DNA of 64,000 nt. Source: Virgibacillus profundi. GTDB lineage: Bacteria; Bacillota; Bacilli; Bacillales; Amphibacillaceae. Below the pieces are notes generated by a model. The model was not told the DNA's origin, made no database searches, and saw only the letters and a program-made list of their open reading frames with translations. The translations under genes were made by a program, and so were the position numbers. The stretch covers positions 124,001-188,000 of the forward strand of contig NZ_NPOA01000001.1 in assembly GCF_002287375.1 (NCBI RefSeq). Direction: 5' to 3'. Below are positions 29,818 to 38,688 of this stretch, in pieces. Every line of letters starts with the position of its first letter. The stretch's first letter is position 1.

Positions 29818-31500
29818 TTATTCATCTATCTCTACAAAGCTTATTTTGATAGACTCTAATTCTAGTTCTAAATCTTGATTTGTATGTGTTGGCTCGGCTA
29901 ATTTAATATGGAGTGGCAATATACCCTCCCTTGAGTGAACATTATATGGACCAATCACTGAACTCGTTAGATCTCCCCCTTCTACTATTTTCACTTCAGA
30001 GCCGAGCTCAATAGAGTAAGTGAAGTTTGCGTTTCCTGTACCAGTTATTTCAACAACTGCTTTACCATTTTTCGCATTTGAAATATAAGCAGTTTGTCTG
30101 GTATTTGTCTTTACAAGACTCGTATAATTTCCATTATCCGCATAATTATTTCCGTAATCGAGATCTTTCTGGTTCACTATCCATGAATTATCAGATCCAA
30201 TCGAAACGGTATTATACGGAATAATACACAATTCATCAGACAGTTCTACCCTGATTGTTGTGAAAATCTTATCTACAGGAGCTTCTGGGAGCGTAATTTC
30301 AAAATCATGATCGTTCATGCTCCATTCAAGTTCAAGGCTTGAATTATCTTCAACCACTTTTTCTACATTCGTTACTAACCCTGATAGGTTAATCTTCCCA
30401 TCACTAGGCCATTTAGTTACATGTAAGAATAGACTATTTCCATCGCTTGTTATCTCTCCCCATGTTTGTTCATTAAATTTAGTGGGGTTAGTTCCAAGAA
30501 TTGCATTTGGATGATGTTTAATCCATTTTCCCATTCCCTGAAGGACGTTAGCTTCAAAGTCAACAATTGAACCATCTGCTTGCGGACCAATATTTAGTAA
30601 ATAATTCCCTCCCCTAGCACGTATAGAAATCAGACTTTCTAACAGGTTTCGAATTTTTCCATCAAATTCATCGCGTTGCTGCCAGCTTCTATATCCCCAT
30701 GTCGCGCGATAAATGGAGGCTGGTGTTTGCCATGCGCCATCCAGATTAATGGAAGGAACCTGATTATCATTTAAGGTTCGGAAGTCTCCTTCGTTATTCC
30801 AAATTCTCCCGTTAATTGCAGCTTGAGGTTGCAGGTCTTTAACAATCTGCTTAAACCGAACACTTTGTTCTTTTGTAGGTGACGACATGTCGAACCAAAC
30901 TTCTGAGATTGAACCATAATTTGTCATCAATTCTGTCAATTGCTCCTCAATTATTGATTCCATCGTTTCAGGAATTTCATTGTTATTATTTGGATCAAAT
31001 TCATGTCCCTGATACCAATCAACCAATGAAAAATAAACACCGAATTTTAATCCTTGTTTTTTACATTCATCAGAAAGAAGTTTTAGCACGTCTTGCCCGA
31101 ATGGTGTAGAATCTACGACATTATAATCTGTCGTTCTTGTATCAAACATACAAAAACCATCATGATGTTTACTCGTAATAACTATATAATTCATTCCTGC
31201 ATCCTTAGCCAATGAACAAATAGCTTCAGGGTCAAAGTTTTCTAACGTAAACTGAGCGGCCACCTTTTTATAATCCTCTGTAGCAATATCTGCCCACATT
31301 TGAATCTGCTCACTGTATCCCTTTTTAACTGGCTTATCTTTCCATGTGCCACCAAGATAGGAATATAAGCCTAAGTGAATGAACATACCAAATTGGAGTT
31401 CTTGCCATTCTTTAAGCTGATTATGAGGATCTAATTTAATTTCACCTTGAATCCCGTTATAGTTCTTTTTCTTATTAATTTGCAATCCAATCACCTTCAC
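29818..31500 (-). CDS. Alpha-L-fucosidase, GH29 (with C-terminal beta domain)
   Basis: A 560-residue GH29 enzyme. It shows QFGMFIHLGLYSYLGG near 36, ITSKHHDGFCMFDT near 108 and SEVWFDMSSP near 199, where Asp204 is the expected nucleophile; ARGGNYLLNIGPQADG follows. The C-terminal 200 residues are a beta-rich domain ending in IKISFVEIDE. No signal peptide. The start is GTG 31500; an in-frame GTG at 31494 with AAGGTGA upstream is an alternative. It follows another GH29 gene by 104 bases and leads, via the SDR genes upstream, into fucose oxidation. Confidence 0.9.
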   Translation of the reverse strand: MKVIGLQINKKKNYNGIQGEIKLDPHNQLKEWQELQFGMFIHLGLYSYLGGTWKDKPVKKGYSEQIQMWADIATEDYKKVAAQFTLENFDPEAICSLAKDAGMNYIVITSKHHDGFCMFDTRTTDYNVVDSTPFGQDVLKLLSDECKKQGLKFGVYFSLVDWYQGHEFDPNNNNEIPETMESIIEEQLTELMTNYGSISEVWFDMSSPTKEQSVRFKQIVKDLQPQAAINGRIWNNEGDFRTLNDNQVPSINLDGAWQTPASIYRATWGYRSWQQRDEFDGKIRNLLESLISIRARGGNYLLNIGPQADGSIVDFEANVLQGMGKWIKHHPNAILGTNPTKFNEQTWGEITSDGNSLFLHVTKWPSDGKINLSGLVTNVEKVVEDNSSLELEWSMNDHDFEITLPEAPVDKIFTTIRVELSDELCIIPYNTVSIGSDNSWIVNQKDLDYGNNYADNGNYTSLVKTNTRQTAYISNAKNGKAVVEITGTGNANFTYSIELGSEVKIVEGGDLTSSVIGPYNVHSREGILPLHIKLAEPTHTNQDLELELESIKISFVEIDE

Positions 31501-31604
31501 CTTTAATGAGTCAGTATTTTACAGATGTATTTCCAGATACACGATATCCCCATTCCCGGAGCATCATAGTTATTAGCTTTTGTTCCTTAATATAATTCCA
31601 GTGT

Positions 31605-32864
31605 CTAAAAGTAGTTTTCTCCTATATGATGAAAGGATAATTCTTTAATAGCTGCTTCTCCATAACTTGTGATAATTTCAAGACTGACACCTCGAACTTT
31701 AACTGAAGGGATTCGTATAATTGCTTTATGGCCAATATTACTTCCTTTGTAAATCGTTAATGGACGGCGAGTTTTTGCAGTTATTATAGATATTTCGAAT
31801 TCTTGAACACGCTCGCCATCTGTTAAATCCTCTTGAATAATAATATGGTCTATTAGATGGGGCTCTTTTGATTGGTAGATCCATTTCCCATCTTGATACT
31901 CACACCGTTCAATTGTTATTGGAGTATTGAAACGACTTTTTATTTCCCTGCCAAACTCTAGTAATCGTCGGGTATCTTTTTCGGGCAGCAGTCCCTGTCG
32001 ATCTGGTCCAATGTTAAGCAATAGATTAGCGCCCCGACCAATCGAAGAATAATAGATCCCCATTAATTCTTCAAGGCTTTTCACTGTATGTTCATCATTA
32101 TCACTATAAAACCAATTATCCCTCATTTGTACATCACATTCAGCTGGTAGCCAAAGCTGCCTGCTAAGTTCATCATGTTCATCTGTGAGAACAGAGAATT
32201 CCAACGTATCGACTACATTCCAGCACGGCACTGGAGCAATACCATCCTCATTTCCAACCCAGCGAAAATCAGGATCAGCCATGTTAAAGATTAGAATATT
32301 TGGCTGTAGAGATCGAATTGTATTGACAATACGTTCCCAGTCGTATTCATGTCCTTCAGATCCTGCACCATCAAACCAAATAATATCGATATCTCCATAG
32401 TTAGTTAATAATTCAGTTACTTGATTAACGAAATAATCATCATATGCTTTACCATCTTTATTATAAAAATCCGCAGAGCCATCATATGGAGAATAATATA
32501 GCCCTGGTTTAATTCCGTACTTTTTACATGCTGTTATAAATTCCCGAACTACGTCTCCTTTTCCTTCTTTCCATGAGGACTCAGCAACTGAAAACTCCGT
32601 ATATTTTGATGGCCAATTTGAAAAGCCATCATGATGTTTAGCAGTTAGGACAGCGTATTTCATACCTGCTTCTTTTGCTGTACGAATCCACTGATCACAA
32701 TCCAGATTCGTAGGATTAAATGAAGTGGGTGACATTGGTCGTTTGTCAAAATCGACATAACCCTCATAAAAGGTCCTCAGACCAAAGTGGATAAATAACC
32801 CAAATTCCCAGCTCTGAAACTCAAGCTGTCTTTTGGTTGGCTTGATTTGTTGTTTTGTATCCAT
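31605..32864 (-). CDS. Alpha-L-fucosidase, GH29 (short form)
   Basis: A 419-residue GH29 enzyme: EFGLFIHFGLRTFYEG near 20, LTAKHHDGFSNWPS near 73, and DIIWFDGAGSEG near 160 with the expected nucleophile Asp165. GRGANLLLNIGPDRQG follows. It lacks a long C-terminal domain and a signal peptide. AAGGAGG is placed well before the ATG. Different GH29 forms usually differ in linkage (alpha-1,2/3/4/6), so three paralogues in this window suggest several fucosyl linkages. Confidence 0.9.
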   Translation of the reverse strand: MDTKQQIKPTKRQLEFQSWEFGLFIHFGLRTFYEGYVDFDKRPMSPTSFNPTNLDCDQWIRTAKEAGMKYAVLTAKHHDGFSNWPSKYTEFSVAESSWKEGKGDVVREFITACKKYGIKPGLYYSPYDGSADFYNKDGKAYDDYFVNQVTELLTNYGDIDIIWFDGAGSEGHEYDWERIVNTIRSLQPNILIFNMADPDFRWVGNEDGIAPVPCWNVVDTLEFSVLTDEHDELSRQLWLPAECDVQMRDNWFYSDNDEHTVKSLEELMGIYYSSIGRGANLLLNIGPDRQGLLPEKDTRRLLEFGREIKSRFNTPITIERCEYQDGKWIYQSKEPHLIDHIIIQEDLTDGERVQEFEISIITAKTRRPLTIYKGSNIGHKAIIRIPSVKVRGVSLEIITSYGEAAIKELSFHHIGENYF

Positions 32865-32983
32865 TAAATATCCTCCTTCTTTAACCGGTCATGGATATTC
32901 CATTAAGGGTTCATAGATCCGGCAGATTTTACATATACAATTCACTGTAAGTGTTTTCATTTTAAACCATCTAAATCTATTAA

Positions 32984-33778
32984 CTAGTGCTCCATATGAT
33001 CCTCAGGCTGTGCTGCTTTCACAGTCAATCCACCATCAACCATTAATAAATGACCATTTATCTGCATTGCTTCTTCTGAGGCCAAAAATACTACTGAATC
33101 TGCAATTTGTTTGGCAGTTCCTAACCGTTTCATTGGATTGGCCTCTACTTCTTGTTCATAAATCGCCTGATCGGATAAAAAATCCTTACACATGTCAGTA
33201 TCAATTGTGCTTGGTCCAACTGCATTGACATTGATGTTATGTTTTCCCAATTCAATTGCTAACGCCTTAGTTAACTGATGTGCCGCAGCCTTTGACGATA
33301 TATAATGTGGAATAACTGGACTTGTAACCATTAAGCTGGCTGTTGATGCAATATTAATGATCTTTCCGCTTTTTCTCTCAATCATTCCTTTTGCCACAGC
33401 CTGTGAACATAGAAAGATAGATTTCACATTGGTATCATAGGTTCGATCCCAGGTTTCCTCTGTCAGCTTCATAAATGGTTCAAATGGAGCTATTCCAGCA
33501 TTATTTACTAGAATATCGATTTGGCCGAATTCATTTTGTACCTGCTGTATCATCTCATCCACTTGCTGCTTTTTCCCAACATCTGCCTGTATTGTAATGG
33601 CACGTTGCCCTAGTGCCTCTACTTTCTCTCTGACAAGTTCAGCCGAATCCTTTTCCTGCTCTGAGAGATAATTTATGGCAACATTTGCTCCCTCATGGGC
33701 TAATTGTAGTACGATTGCCTCGCCAATTCCTCTACCTCCACCCGTTACAAGAGCAGATTTGCCGTTATGTCTCTTCAC
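32984..33778 (-). CDS. SDR dehydrogenase, likely for L-fucose or 2-keto-3-deoxy-L-fuconate
   Basis: A 264-residue short-chain dehydrogenase: TGGGRGIGE cofactor loop, NNAGIAP, and a catalytic Ser...YxxxK in HYISSKAAAHQLTKA. The C-terminus has an extension after VDGGLTV. The frame is open from 33805, but AAGGTGG lies 9 bases before GTG 33778 (MKRHNGKSALVTGG), which I prefer. It is adjacent to a second SDR and to the diketo-acid hydrolase and dehydratase genes. The oxidative L-fucose route needs two dehydrogenases; which one this is cannot be told. Confidence 0.85.
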   Translation of the reverse strand: MKRHNGKSALVTGGGRGIGEAIVLQLAHEGANVAINYLSEQEKDSAELVREKVEALGQRAITIQADVGKKQQVDEMIQQVQNEFGQIDILVNNAGIAPFEPFMKLTEETWDRTYDTNVKSIFLCSQAVAKGMIERKSGKIINIASTASLMVTSPVIPHYISSKAAAHQLTKALAIELGKHNINVNAVGPSTIDTDMCKDFLSDQAIYEQEVEANPMKRLGTAKQIADSVVFLASEEAMQINGHLLMVDGGLTVKAAQPEDHMEH

Positions 33779-33826
33779 CAATTCATACCACCTTCCAACC
33801 CTCAATCTAATTCTTATTTATTTTAA

Positions 33827-34597
33827 TTAACTAAGTTTACCGTTTACGACGCCACCATCAATCATTAATGGCGTTCCCATCACGAATTTTGATTCGTCAG
33901 ATGCAAGATATAACGCGGCAAACGCAACATCAATCGGTTTACCGAGATCTCCCCCTAATTGTCTTCCTTTAATAGCATTTACAGCCGCTTCAGGATTAGG
34001 GTCTTTTGACAGGTAATCTTCCACAAATGGGGTGAAAATTGTCCCAGGCATTAATGCATTCACCCGGATATTATCTTTTGCATAATCAACCTGCATGGAC
34101 TTTGTCAATGCAAGTATCGCACCCTTTGTCGCAGCATAAGAAGCCCTATTAGCTAAACCAATTTCTGCAATACATGATGACATATTAATAATGGAACCAC
34201 TTTGTTGCTTGATCATGTGAGGGATAACATATTTAGAAACGAGAAATACACCGTTAATATTCACATTCATCACTTTGTTCCAGTCTTCTAATTCCGTCTC
34301 ATGCAATACGCCAACACCGCTGACACCTGCGTTATTAAATAACACATCGATTTTTCCAAATGCCGTTATTGCTTCTTCCGTCATTCGCTTACATTCTGAT
34401 TCATTTGTGACGTTTGCTTGGATAAATAAAGCTTCGCCACCCTGTTCATTTATCTGATGGGCCGTTTGATTACCCGCTTCTTCATTCAGATCATTTACGA
34501 TAACTGTTGCCCCTTCTTTTGCAAACAGATAAGCCGTTTCTCTTCCAATTCCTGACCCCGCACCTGTAATCAAGGCAACCTTATTATTTAATCTCAT
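33827..34597 (-). CDS. SDR dehydrogenase, likely partner in L-fucose oxidation
   Basis: A 256-residue classical SDR. It has TGAGSGIGRE at 11-20, NNAGVSG near 90, SSCIAE with SYAATKGAI (Tyr/Lys pair) near 150-158 and a MIDGGVVNGKLS end. GAGGTG precedes the ATG. It lies 48 bases upstream of the other SDR gene on the same strand. Candidate roles are L-fucose 1-dehydrogenase or 2-keto-3-deoxy-L-fuconate 4-dehydrogenase. Confidence 0.87.
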   Translation of the reverse strand: MRLNNKVALITGAGSGIGRETAYLFAKEGATVIVNDLNEEAGNQTAHQINEQGGEALFIQANVTNESECKRMTEEAITAFGKIDVLFNNAGVSGVGVLHETELEDWNKVMNVNINGVFLVSKYVIPHMIKQQSGSIINMSSCIAEIGLANRASYAATKGAILALTKSMQVDYAKDNIRVNALMPGTIFTPFVEDYLSKDPNPEAAVNAIKGRQLGGDLGKPIDVAFAALYLASDESKFVMGTPLMIDGGVVNGKLS

Positions 34598-34679
34598 TGT
34601 TTCACACCTCGCTTATTAAAAATCTGGTTATTTTCGTATATTTTTCTGTATATGACATCATATTTTTGATAAAATGTGA

Positions 34680-35040
34680 TGTCATATAACCAGCCGCTCC
34701 GGAAATACACTTCGCTTTCCGCGGGCTCGCGATGAGCCTCCTCACTCGCAAAGAACGCTCGTTGCGGGGTCTCATCGTCTTCGCTTTCCCGCAGGAGTCT
34801 TCGTGTATTTCCTACGCTGGGATGGTGTTATCACCTTCAAACGATGATTTACCGCTTGATTGAAACAAACATTTGCTATCCTCTTATGTGGCGGTTGTTT
34901 GGAGCGGAGGACCGTTGACTCCTGCGGGAAAAGCACGTGTCTGAAGACCCCGCAGAGTGGTTTTCTCGAGGAGGCTGAAGCCGTGCCCTAAGGTCCGCAA
35001 CGGTCCGCAGCGGAAAACAACCTAGCGCATACGTCGCAGT
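34680..35040 (-). repeat. Composite palindromic repeat, block 2 of 6
   Basis: B element on the minus strand (34694-34820) followed by an A element on the plus strand (34891-35021), i.e. block 1 in reverse orientation. B arms are GGAAATACAC and GTGTATTTCC. The A arm pair is GGACCGTTG/CAACGGTCC, with CCCTAAGGTCCG replacing the usual CCCGCGGAAAG. It fills the 467-base gap between the SDR gene and the hydrolase gene. Confidence 0.85.
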
Positions 35041-35064
35041 TTCTATCAACCACAATAAAGCATT

Positions 35065-35958
35065 CTAGTCAAACCAACATTTTCTCTCACTCACACAGGT
35101 ATTTTTCAAAACGCCCAGTCCCTCAATCTCAATAACTACTTCATCGCCATCCTCAAGAAATACTTTAGGATTCCTGAAAACGCCAACGCCATCTGGTGTA
35201 CCAGTTGACAGCAGATCACCCGTTTTGAACGTGAATCCCTTGGACAGGTATGCGACTACTTCATTAATATTAAATATCATTTCATTTGTATTCGAATCCT
35301 GAAGAACTTCCCCATTCACTGTGCAGCGGATTGCTAGATTATGAGGGTCTTTCACTTCATCTGCCGTTACCAGATATGGTCCACAGGGTGCAAACGTGTC
35401 ATAGGACTTTCCTCTAATCCACTGACCGTCAGCAAACTGGACATCTCTTGCACTGACATCATTTACAATCACATAGCCAAATACATGATCCAGTGCATTT
35501 TCTTCAGCAATATGCTTTCCTTTATTTCCTATAACGACTCCAAGTTCTGCTTCATAGTCAACTTGTTTCGACTCTTCAGGAAGTATGATATTTCCCCCCG
35601 GTCCAATAATACTGCTAGGCCATTTTGAAAAAATCAATGGTGATTCAGGTGGCTCGACATTTTGTTCACGGCAATGATCCATGTAGTTCAAGCCAACACA
35701 AACAACTTTCCCAGGGTTCGGCAATGGCGCCTTTAAAACAATGTCTTCCAATCCAGCAACAAGCTCTTTATCATTTGACTTGTTTATATTTTCTAGTTTA
35801 CTTTCGATATGCTCTATAAAGCCAAGGCCCCGTTCGATGAGATCCATCATTGTAAGGGAAGGCTCATCCAGTAAATAGTTGATATTCACAACCCTGTCAT
35901 TATCAAAAATCGCACCAACAAAATCAGTAGTATCTTTTGTAAATCTTACCAGTTTCAT
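35065..35958 (-). CDS. Fumarylacetoacetate hydrolase family protein, likely 2,4-diketo-3-deoxy-L-fuconate hydrolase
   Basis: A 297-residue FAH-family enzyme. It has GLNYMDHCREQ near 89, metal ligands Glu136 and Glu138 in DYEAELG, Asp167 in NDVSARD, KSYDTFAPCGP and STGTPDGVG. In the non-phosphorylating L-fucose pathway an FAH-type hydrolase splits 2,4-diketo-3-deoxy-L-fuconate into pyruvate and L-lactate. The neighbours (two SDRs, dehydratase, mutarotase, lactonase) make that role likely but not proven; related FAH enzymes act on other acylpyruvates. It lies 21 bases after the dehydratase gene. Confidence 0.85.
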   Translation of the reverse strand: MKLVRFTKDTTDFVGAIFDNDRVVNINYLLDEPSLTMMDLIERGLGFIEHIESKLENINKSNDKELVAGLEDIVLKAPLPNPGKVVCVGLNYMDHCREQNVEPPESPLIFSKWPSSIIGPGGNIILPEESKQVDYEAELGVVIGNKGKHIAEENALDHVFGYVIVNDVSARDVQFADGQWIRGKSYDTFAPCGPYLVTADEVKDPHNLAIRCTVNGEVLQDSNTNEMIFNINEVVAYLSKGFTFKTGDLLSTGTPDGVGVFRNPKVFLEDGDEVVIEIEGLGVLKNTCVSERKCWFD

Positions 35959-35979
35959 CTCAAATTCCCCTCTCTCCAG

Positions 35980-37077
35980 TTAACCAATTCTACATTCTTT
36001 TAATATCTTATCTGTTAATTTGCAACCAAGTCCCGGCTCTTCTGGCAGTGTATAATAGCCATTTTCCACTTTGATCGGATCTTCCCAAATATCTGCAATT
36101 GATTCATAGCAATATTCGACCATCGGCACATTGGACGATGCGGCTGCCAGTTGTACGTGTAACTTCTGCTGTACATTCGTATGTGGAATGACTTCCAGAT
36201 TGTAGGATCTGGCCAGTGCAGCAACATCAAGCCATTCGTCAATGCCGGAAAGCTTTGTAGCATCAGCTTGGACGATAGCAACTCCGCCCTTTTCAATATA
36301 ATCACGGAAATCATATTTTGTATAAATGGTTTCACCTACAGCTATTGGAATATTTATTCTTCTGGCAAGCTCGATATGGGATTTTTTATCAAATGGGTTC
36401 ATTGGTTCTTCCAGCCAATATACGTCAAATTCCTCCAGTTTCTTTCCCCATACAATGGATGTTTTTAAATCCCAAACGGTATTGACGTCTACCATTAATT
36501 TAATATCATCACCTATTGCTTTTCGAACCGCTTTGACCCGTTCATAATCTTCTCTTGGGTCTGGTAATCCAAGCTTCATTTTTACTGCATCAAACCCACG
36601 CTCGACAAGTGCAGTCATATCTCTGACTAATTCATCTGTTGTTACTTCAAGCCAGCCGCCGTCTGTATTGTAGGCCTTCACCTTATCTTTCACAGGACCC
36701 AGATACTTCCATAATGGCATATTCGCCACTTTCAGCTTGATATCCCATAATGCAAATTCAATTGCACACAATCCAACCCGTGTAACTCCAACCTGCCCAA
36801 TAAAATGGTTTGTGTAATGAAGTTCCTTTAGTATATTTTTATAAAAAACCGGGTCTTTTCCGATTAATTTTGGTGCATATGTATCATCAATAATTGCCTG
36901 GACAGCACGCGTTCCCTTCGTATAATTCCAGTTAAACCCCCAACCACTTATCCCCTCATCTGTGTCTAAGCGAACAGCCACAAATTCAACTGATTCAAGT
37001 TTCGTTTGAGAGTCTGTAATTGCCTTTTGCCTTAAGGGAACGTCCAGTAAATATGTTTCCACATTTGTAATTTTCAT
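35980..37077 (-). CDS. Enolase-superfamily sugar acid dehydratase (mandelate racemase subgroup)
   Basis: A 365-residue enzyme with the mandelate racemase layout: KMK at 166-168 (base Lys168), metal ligands Asp197, Glu223 and Glu249, and His299 in IPHTNVQ. By context it should dehydrate L-fuconate to 2-keto-3-deoxy-L-fuconate. It is shorter than the classical L-fuconate dehydratases (about 440 residues) and seems to be a different subgroup, so the substrate could also be another six-carbon acid. GGAGG lies before the ATG, and the FAH gene follows closely. Confidence 0.85.
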   Translation of the reverse strand: MKITNVETYLLDVPLRQKAITDSQTKLESVEFVAVRLDTDEGISGWGFNWNYTKGTRAVQAIIDDTYAPKLIGKDPVFYKNILKELHYTNHFIGQVGVTRVGLCAIEFALWDIKLKVANMPLWKYLGPVKDKVKAYNTDGGWLEVTTDELVRDMTALVERGFDAVKMKLGLPDPREDYERVKAVRKAIGDDIKLMVDVNTVWDLKTSIVWGKKLEEFDVYWLEEPMNPFDKKSHIELARRINIPIAVGETIYTKYDFRDYIEKGGVAIVQADATKLSGIDEWLDVAALARSYNLEVIPHTNVQQKLHVQLAAASSNVPMVEYCYESIADIWEDPIKVENGYYTLPEEPGLGCKLTDKILKECRIG

Positions 37078-37104
37078 CTTTCCTGCCTCCGATTTAATTA
37101 ATAT

Positions 37105-37491
37105 TTATCCTGAAACAATAATGATATTTGCATAGGCGCATGTATCGCCTGTTTTAATGACTGCTTGCGCTTCTTTCGTAAGCGCTTTAAATTCCAAGTG
37201 TGTGATTTTCTCAAATAATATATTGGGATATAATTGCTTTAATTCTAGCAGTCTATCTAGACTGACAGCTTCCATCTCTTCTGTAACAATGATTCTTTCA
37301 ATGTTTAATTCAGTTTCAATGACCTTTAGCAAATCAGGAACTGTCGGCAAATCATCTGTGATTCCGAGGTTTATTCGTTTTTTATCCTCAGGCACGGGAT
37401 AGCCTTTATCTGCCAGGACAACATAATCTGTATGCCCCATACTAGCAATCAATTGTGATATTTCCGGATGTAGAATTCCTGCCTTTTTCAT
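37105..37491 (-). CDS. RbsD/FucU-family sugar mutarotase
   Basis: A 128-residue protein that interconverts sugar anomers or ring forms. It starts MKKAGILHPEISQLIASMGHTD, where the His of GHTD is the conserved catalytic residue, and ends CAYANIIIVSG as in RbsD/FucU. The frame is open to 37539, but GGAGGAA 5-7 bases before ATG 37491 fixes the start. FucU supplies the L-fucose anomer needed by the next enzyme, which suits this operon; D-ribose pyranase activity is the alternative. It overlaps the preceding small gene by 50 bases. Confidence 0.85.
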   Translation of the reverse strand: MKKAGILHPEISQLIASMGHTDYVVLADKGYPVPEDKKRINLGITDDLPTVPDLLKVIETELNIERIIVTEEMEAVSLDRLLELKQLYPNILFEKITHLEFKALTKEAQAVIKTGDTCAYANIIIVSG

Positions 37492-37690
37492 CTGCTTCCT
37501 CCATATTGAAATCCTTGTAAACTTCCTTTCGCTGATCAACTGTAATGCGGTCTCTGAAGCTTTGAACAGGTTTTTTTAAATATAGCTTTATTCCGGTCTT
37601 TTGCTTAATTGCACTTACCAGTTCCCATCCAGCACTGCCAAGTTCAGAAAGCCTTTCATCATTTTCAGTTATCATGTATTCCCATTTCAT
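37442..37690 (-). CDS. Small DUF4177-like protein
   Basis: 82 residues starting MKWEYMI, with SELGSAGWELVSAIKQ and LYLKKPV: this matches the short DUF4177 fold, whose function is unknown. ATG 37690 has GGGAAG 7 bases upstream; the frame also extends a few codons further. The last 50 bases lie inside the mutarotase gene in another frame, so its C-terminal third (VDQRKEVYKDFNMEE onward) is probably just carried along. It sits between the lactonase and mutarotase genes. Confidence 0.65.
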   Translation of the reverse strand: MKWEYMITENDERLSELGSAGWELVSAIKQKTGIKLYLKKPVQSFRDRITVDQRKEVYKDFNMEEADEKGRNSTSGNITIDC

Positions 37691-37711
37691 CAAACCACTT
37701 CCCATCAACCT

Positions 37712-38548
37712 CTATAGATTTAACTTGTAAAAGTTTTTGGCATTATTACCAATCATTTTAGCAAATTCATCTTTCGTTACATGTTCTGAAACTAAATTGC
37801 CAAATAGTTCATACACATCCCCGTAGTCTCCTGCAAGCAAACATACTGGCCAGTCACTGCCAAACATCAATCTGTTGGGACCGAAAGCTTTTAAAAGATG
37901 CTCTCCAAAAGGAATAAAGTCCTTCTGCTTCCAATTTCGATGGTCTGCTTCTGTAATAAGTCCAGAAATTTTGCACATAACATTTTCAAACCTGGATATT
38001 CCACTAATATGATTTTCCCAAAAATTTGAGATGCCATTTGTTATATCCGGCTTTGCAGCATGATTAATGACACACCTTAGTTTTGGAAACTCTTCAAGCA
38101 ATTCCAATACAATTGGCAAATGCCTGGGGTAGATTAAAAGATCTAAAGGAAAATCATCATGGAGTAACTTTTCGATATTTTCCATCACCCTCGGACGCAA
38201 TAACCATCGATCATCCTCAATATCCTGCAGCATTGGCCGAATTCCGACAAAGCCTTTATTTTCTCGTAACTGCTGGTATTTTTCCCCGAATGAATCAGAA
38301 TCCAAGTTAATCCAGCCTACTACACCCGCAATAAATTCATTTTGATGATATAATTCTAATAAATACGCTGTTTCCGCAAGTGTCGGTGCTGCCTGAACAA
38401 CAATTGTTCTATCAATTTGATGCTTTTTTAAAATTGGCTGTAAATCATCTGGCAAATAATCCTGGAACAATATACCTTGTTCCTCTGTCAGCCAGCCATA
38501 GTCCTGACGGCTGAGTTTCCAGAAATGGTGGTGGGAATCAATTTTCAT
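37712..38548 (-). CDS. Amidohydrolase-2 family lactonase, likely L-fucono-lactonase
   Basis: A 278-residue TIM-barrel hydrolase. The metal site shows MKIDSHHHFW at the N-terminus, His163 in VINHAAKPD and Asp232 in FGSDWPVC, the pattern of L-fuconolactonase and L-rhamnonolactonase. It would open the lactone made by the first dehydrogenase. It is the first gene after the operator-controlled promoter at 38592-38620, with AGGAAATT before the ATG. Downstream genes are close, suggesting one operon down to at least 35065. Confidence 0.88.
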   Translation of the reverse strand: MKIDSHHHFWKLSRQDYGWLTEEQGILFQDYLPDDLQPILKKHQIDRTIVVQAAPTLAETAYLLELYHQNEFIAGVVGWINLDSDSFGEKYQQLRENKGFVGIRPMLQDIEDDRWLLRPRVMENIEKLLHDDFPLDLLIYPRHLPIVLELLEEFPKLRCVINHAAKPDITNGISNFWENHISGISRFENVMCKISGLITEADHRNWKQKDFIPFGEHLLKAFGPNRLMFGSDWPVCLLAGDYGDVYELFGNLVSEHVTKDEFAKMIGNNAKNFYKLNL

Positions 38549-38574
38549 AGAATTTCCTCATTTCCTGGATATTT

Positions 38575-38590
38575 ATGTTACCGATAACAT
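38575..38590. promoter_or_regulatory. LacI-family operator ATGTTACCGATAACAT
   Basis: A 16-bp near-palindrome in the divergent gap between the lactonase operon and the LacI gene. It is the reverse complement of the site at 15307-15322, base for base, and in both places starts one base past the -10 box. Confidence 0.78.
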
Positions 38591-38591
38591 T

Positions 38592-38620
38592 AAAGTAACA
38601 TTAAATTAATAAACTGTCAA
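38592..38620 (-). promoter_or_regulatory. Promoter of the fucose-oxidation operon
   Basis: On the minus strand: -35 TTGACA (38620-38615), 17-base spacer, -10 TACTTT (38597-38592), then the operator. The layout is identical to that at 15277-15322. Confidence 0.68.
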
Positions 38621-38688
38621 TTAAAAATATTTGTATTTTTGGATCACTCCATTGTAAAATTAAGACAACATAGAGAGGAAGTAAGCAA

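Noticed and set aside
36015-36335. ORF of 106 codons in another minus-strand frame inside the dehydratase gene
   Set aside because: Shadow of the well-supported 35980-37077 gene in another frame.
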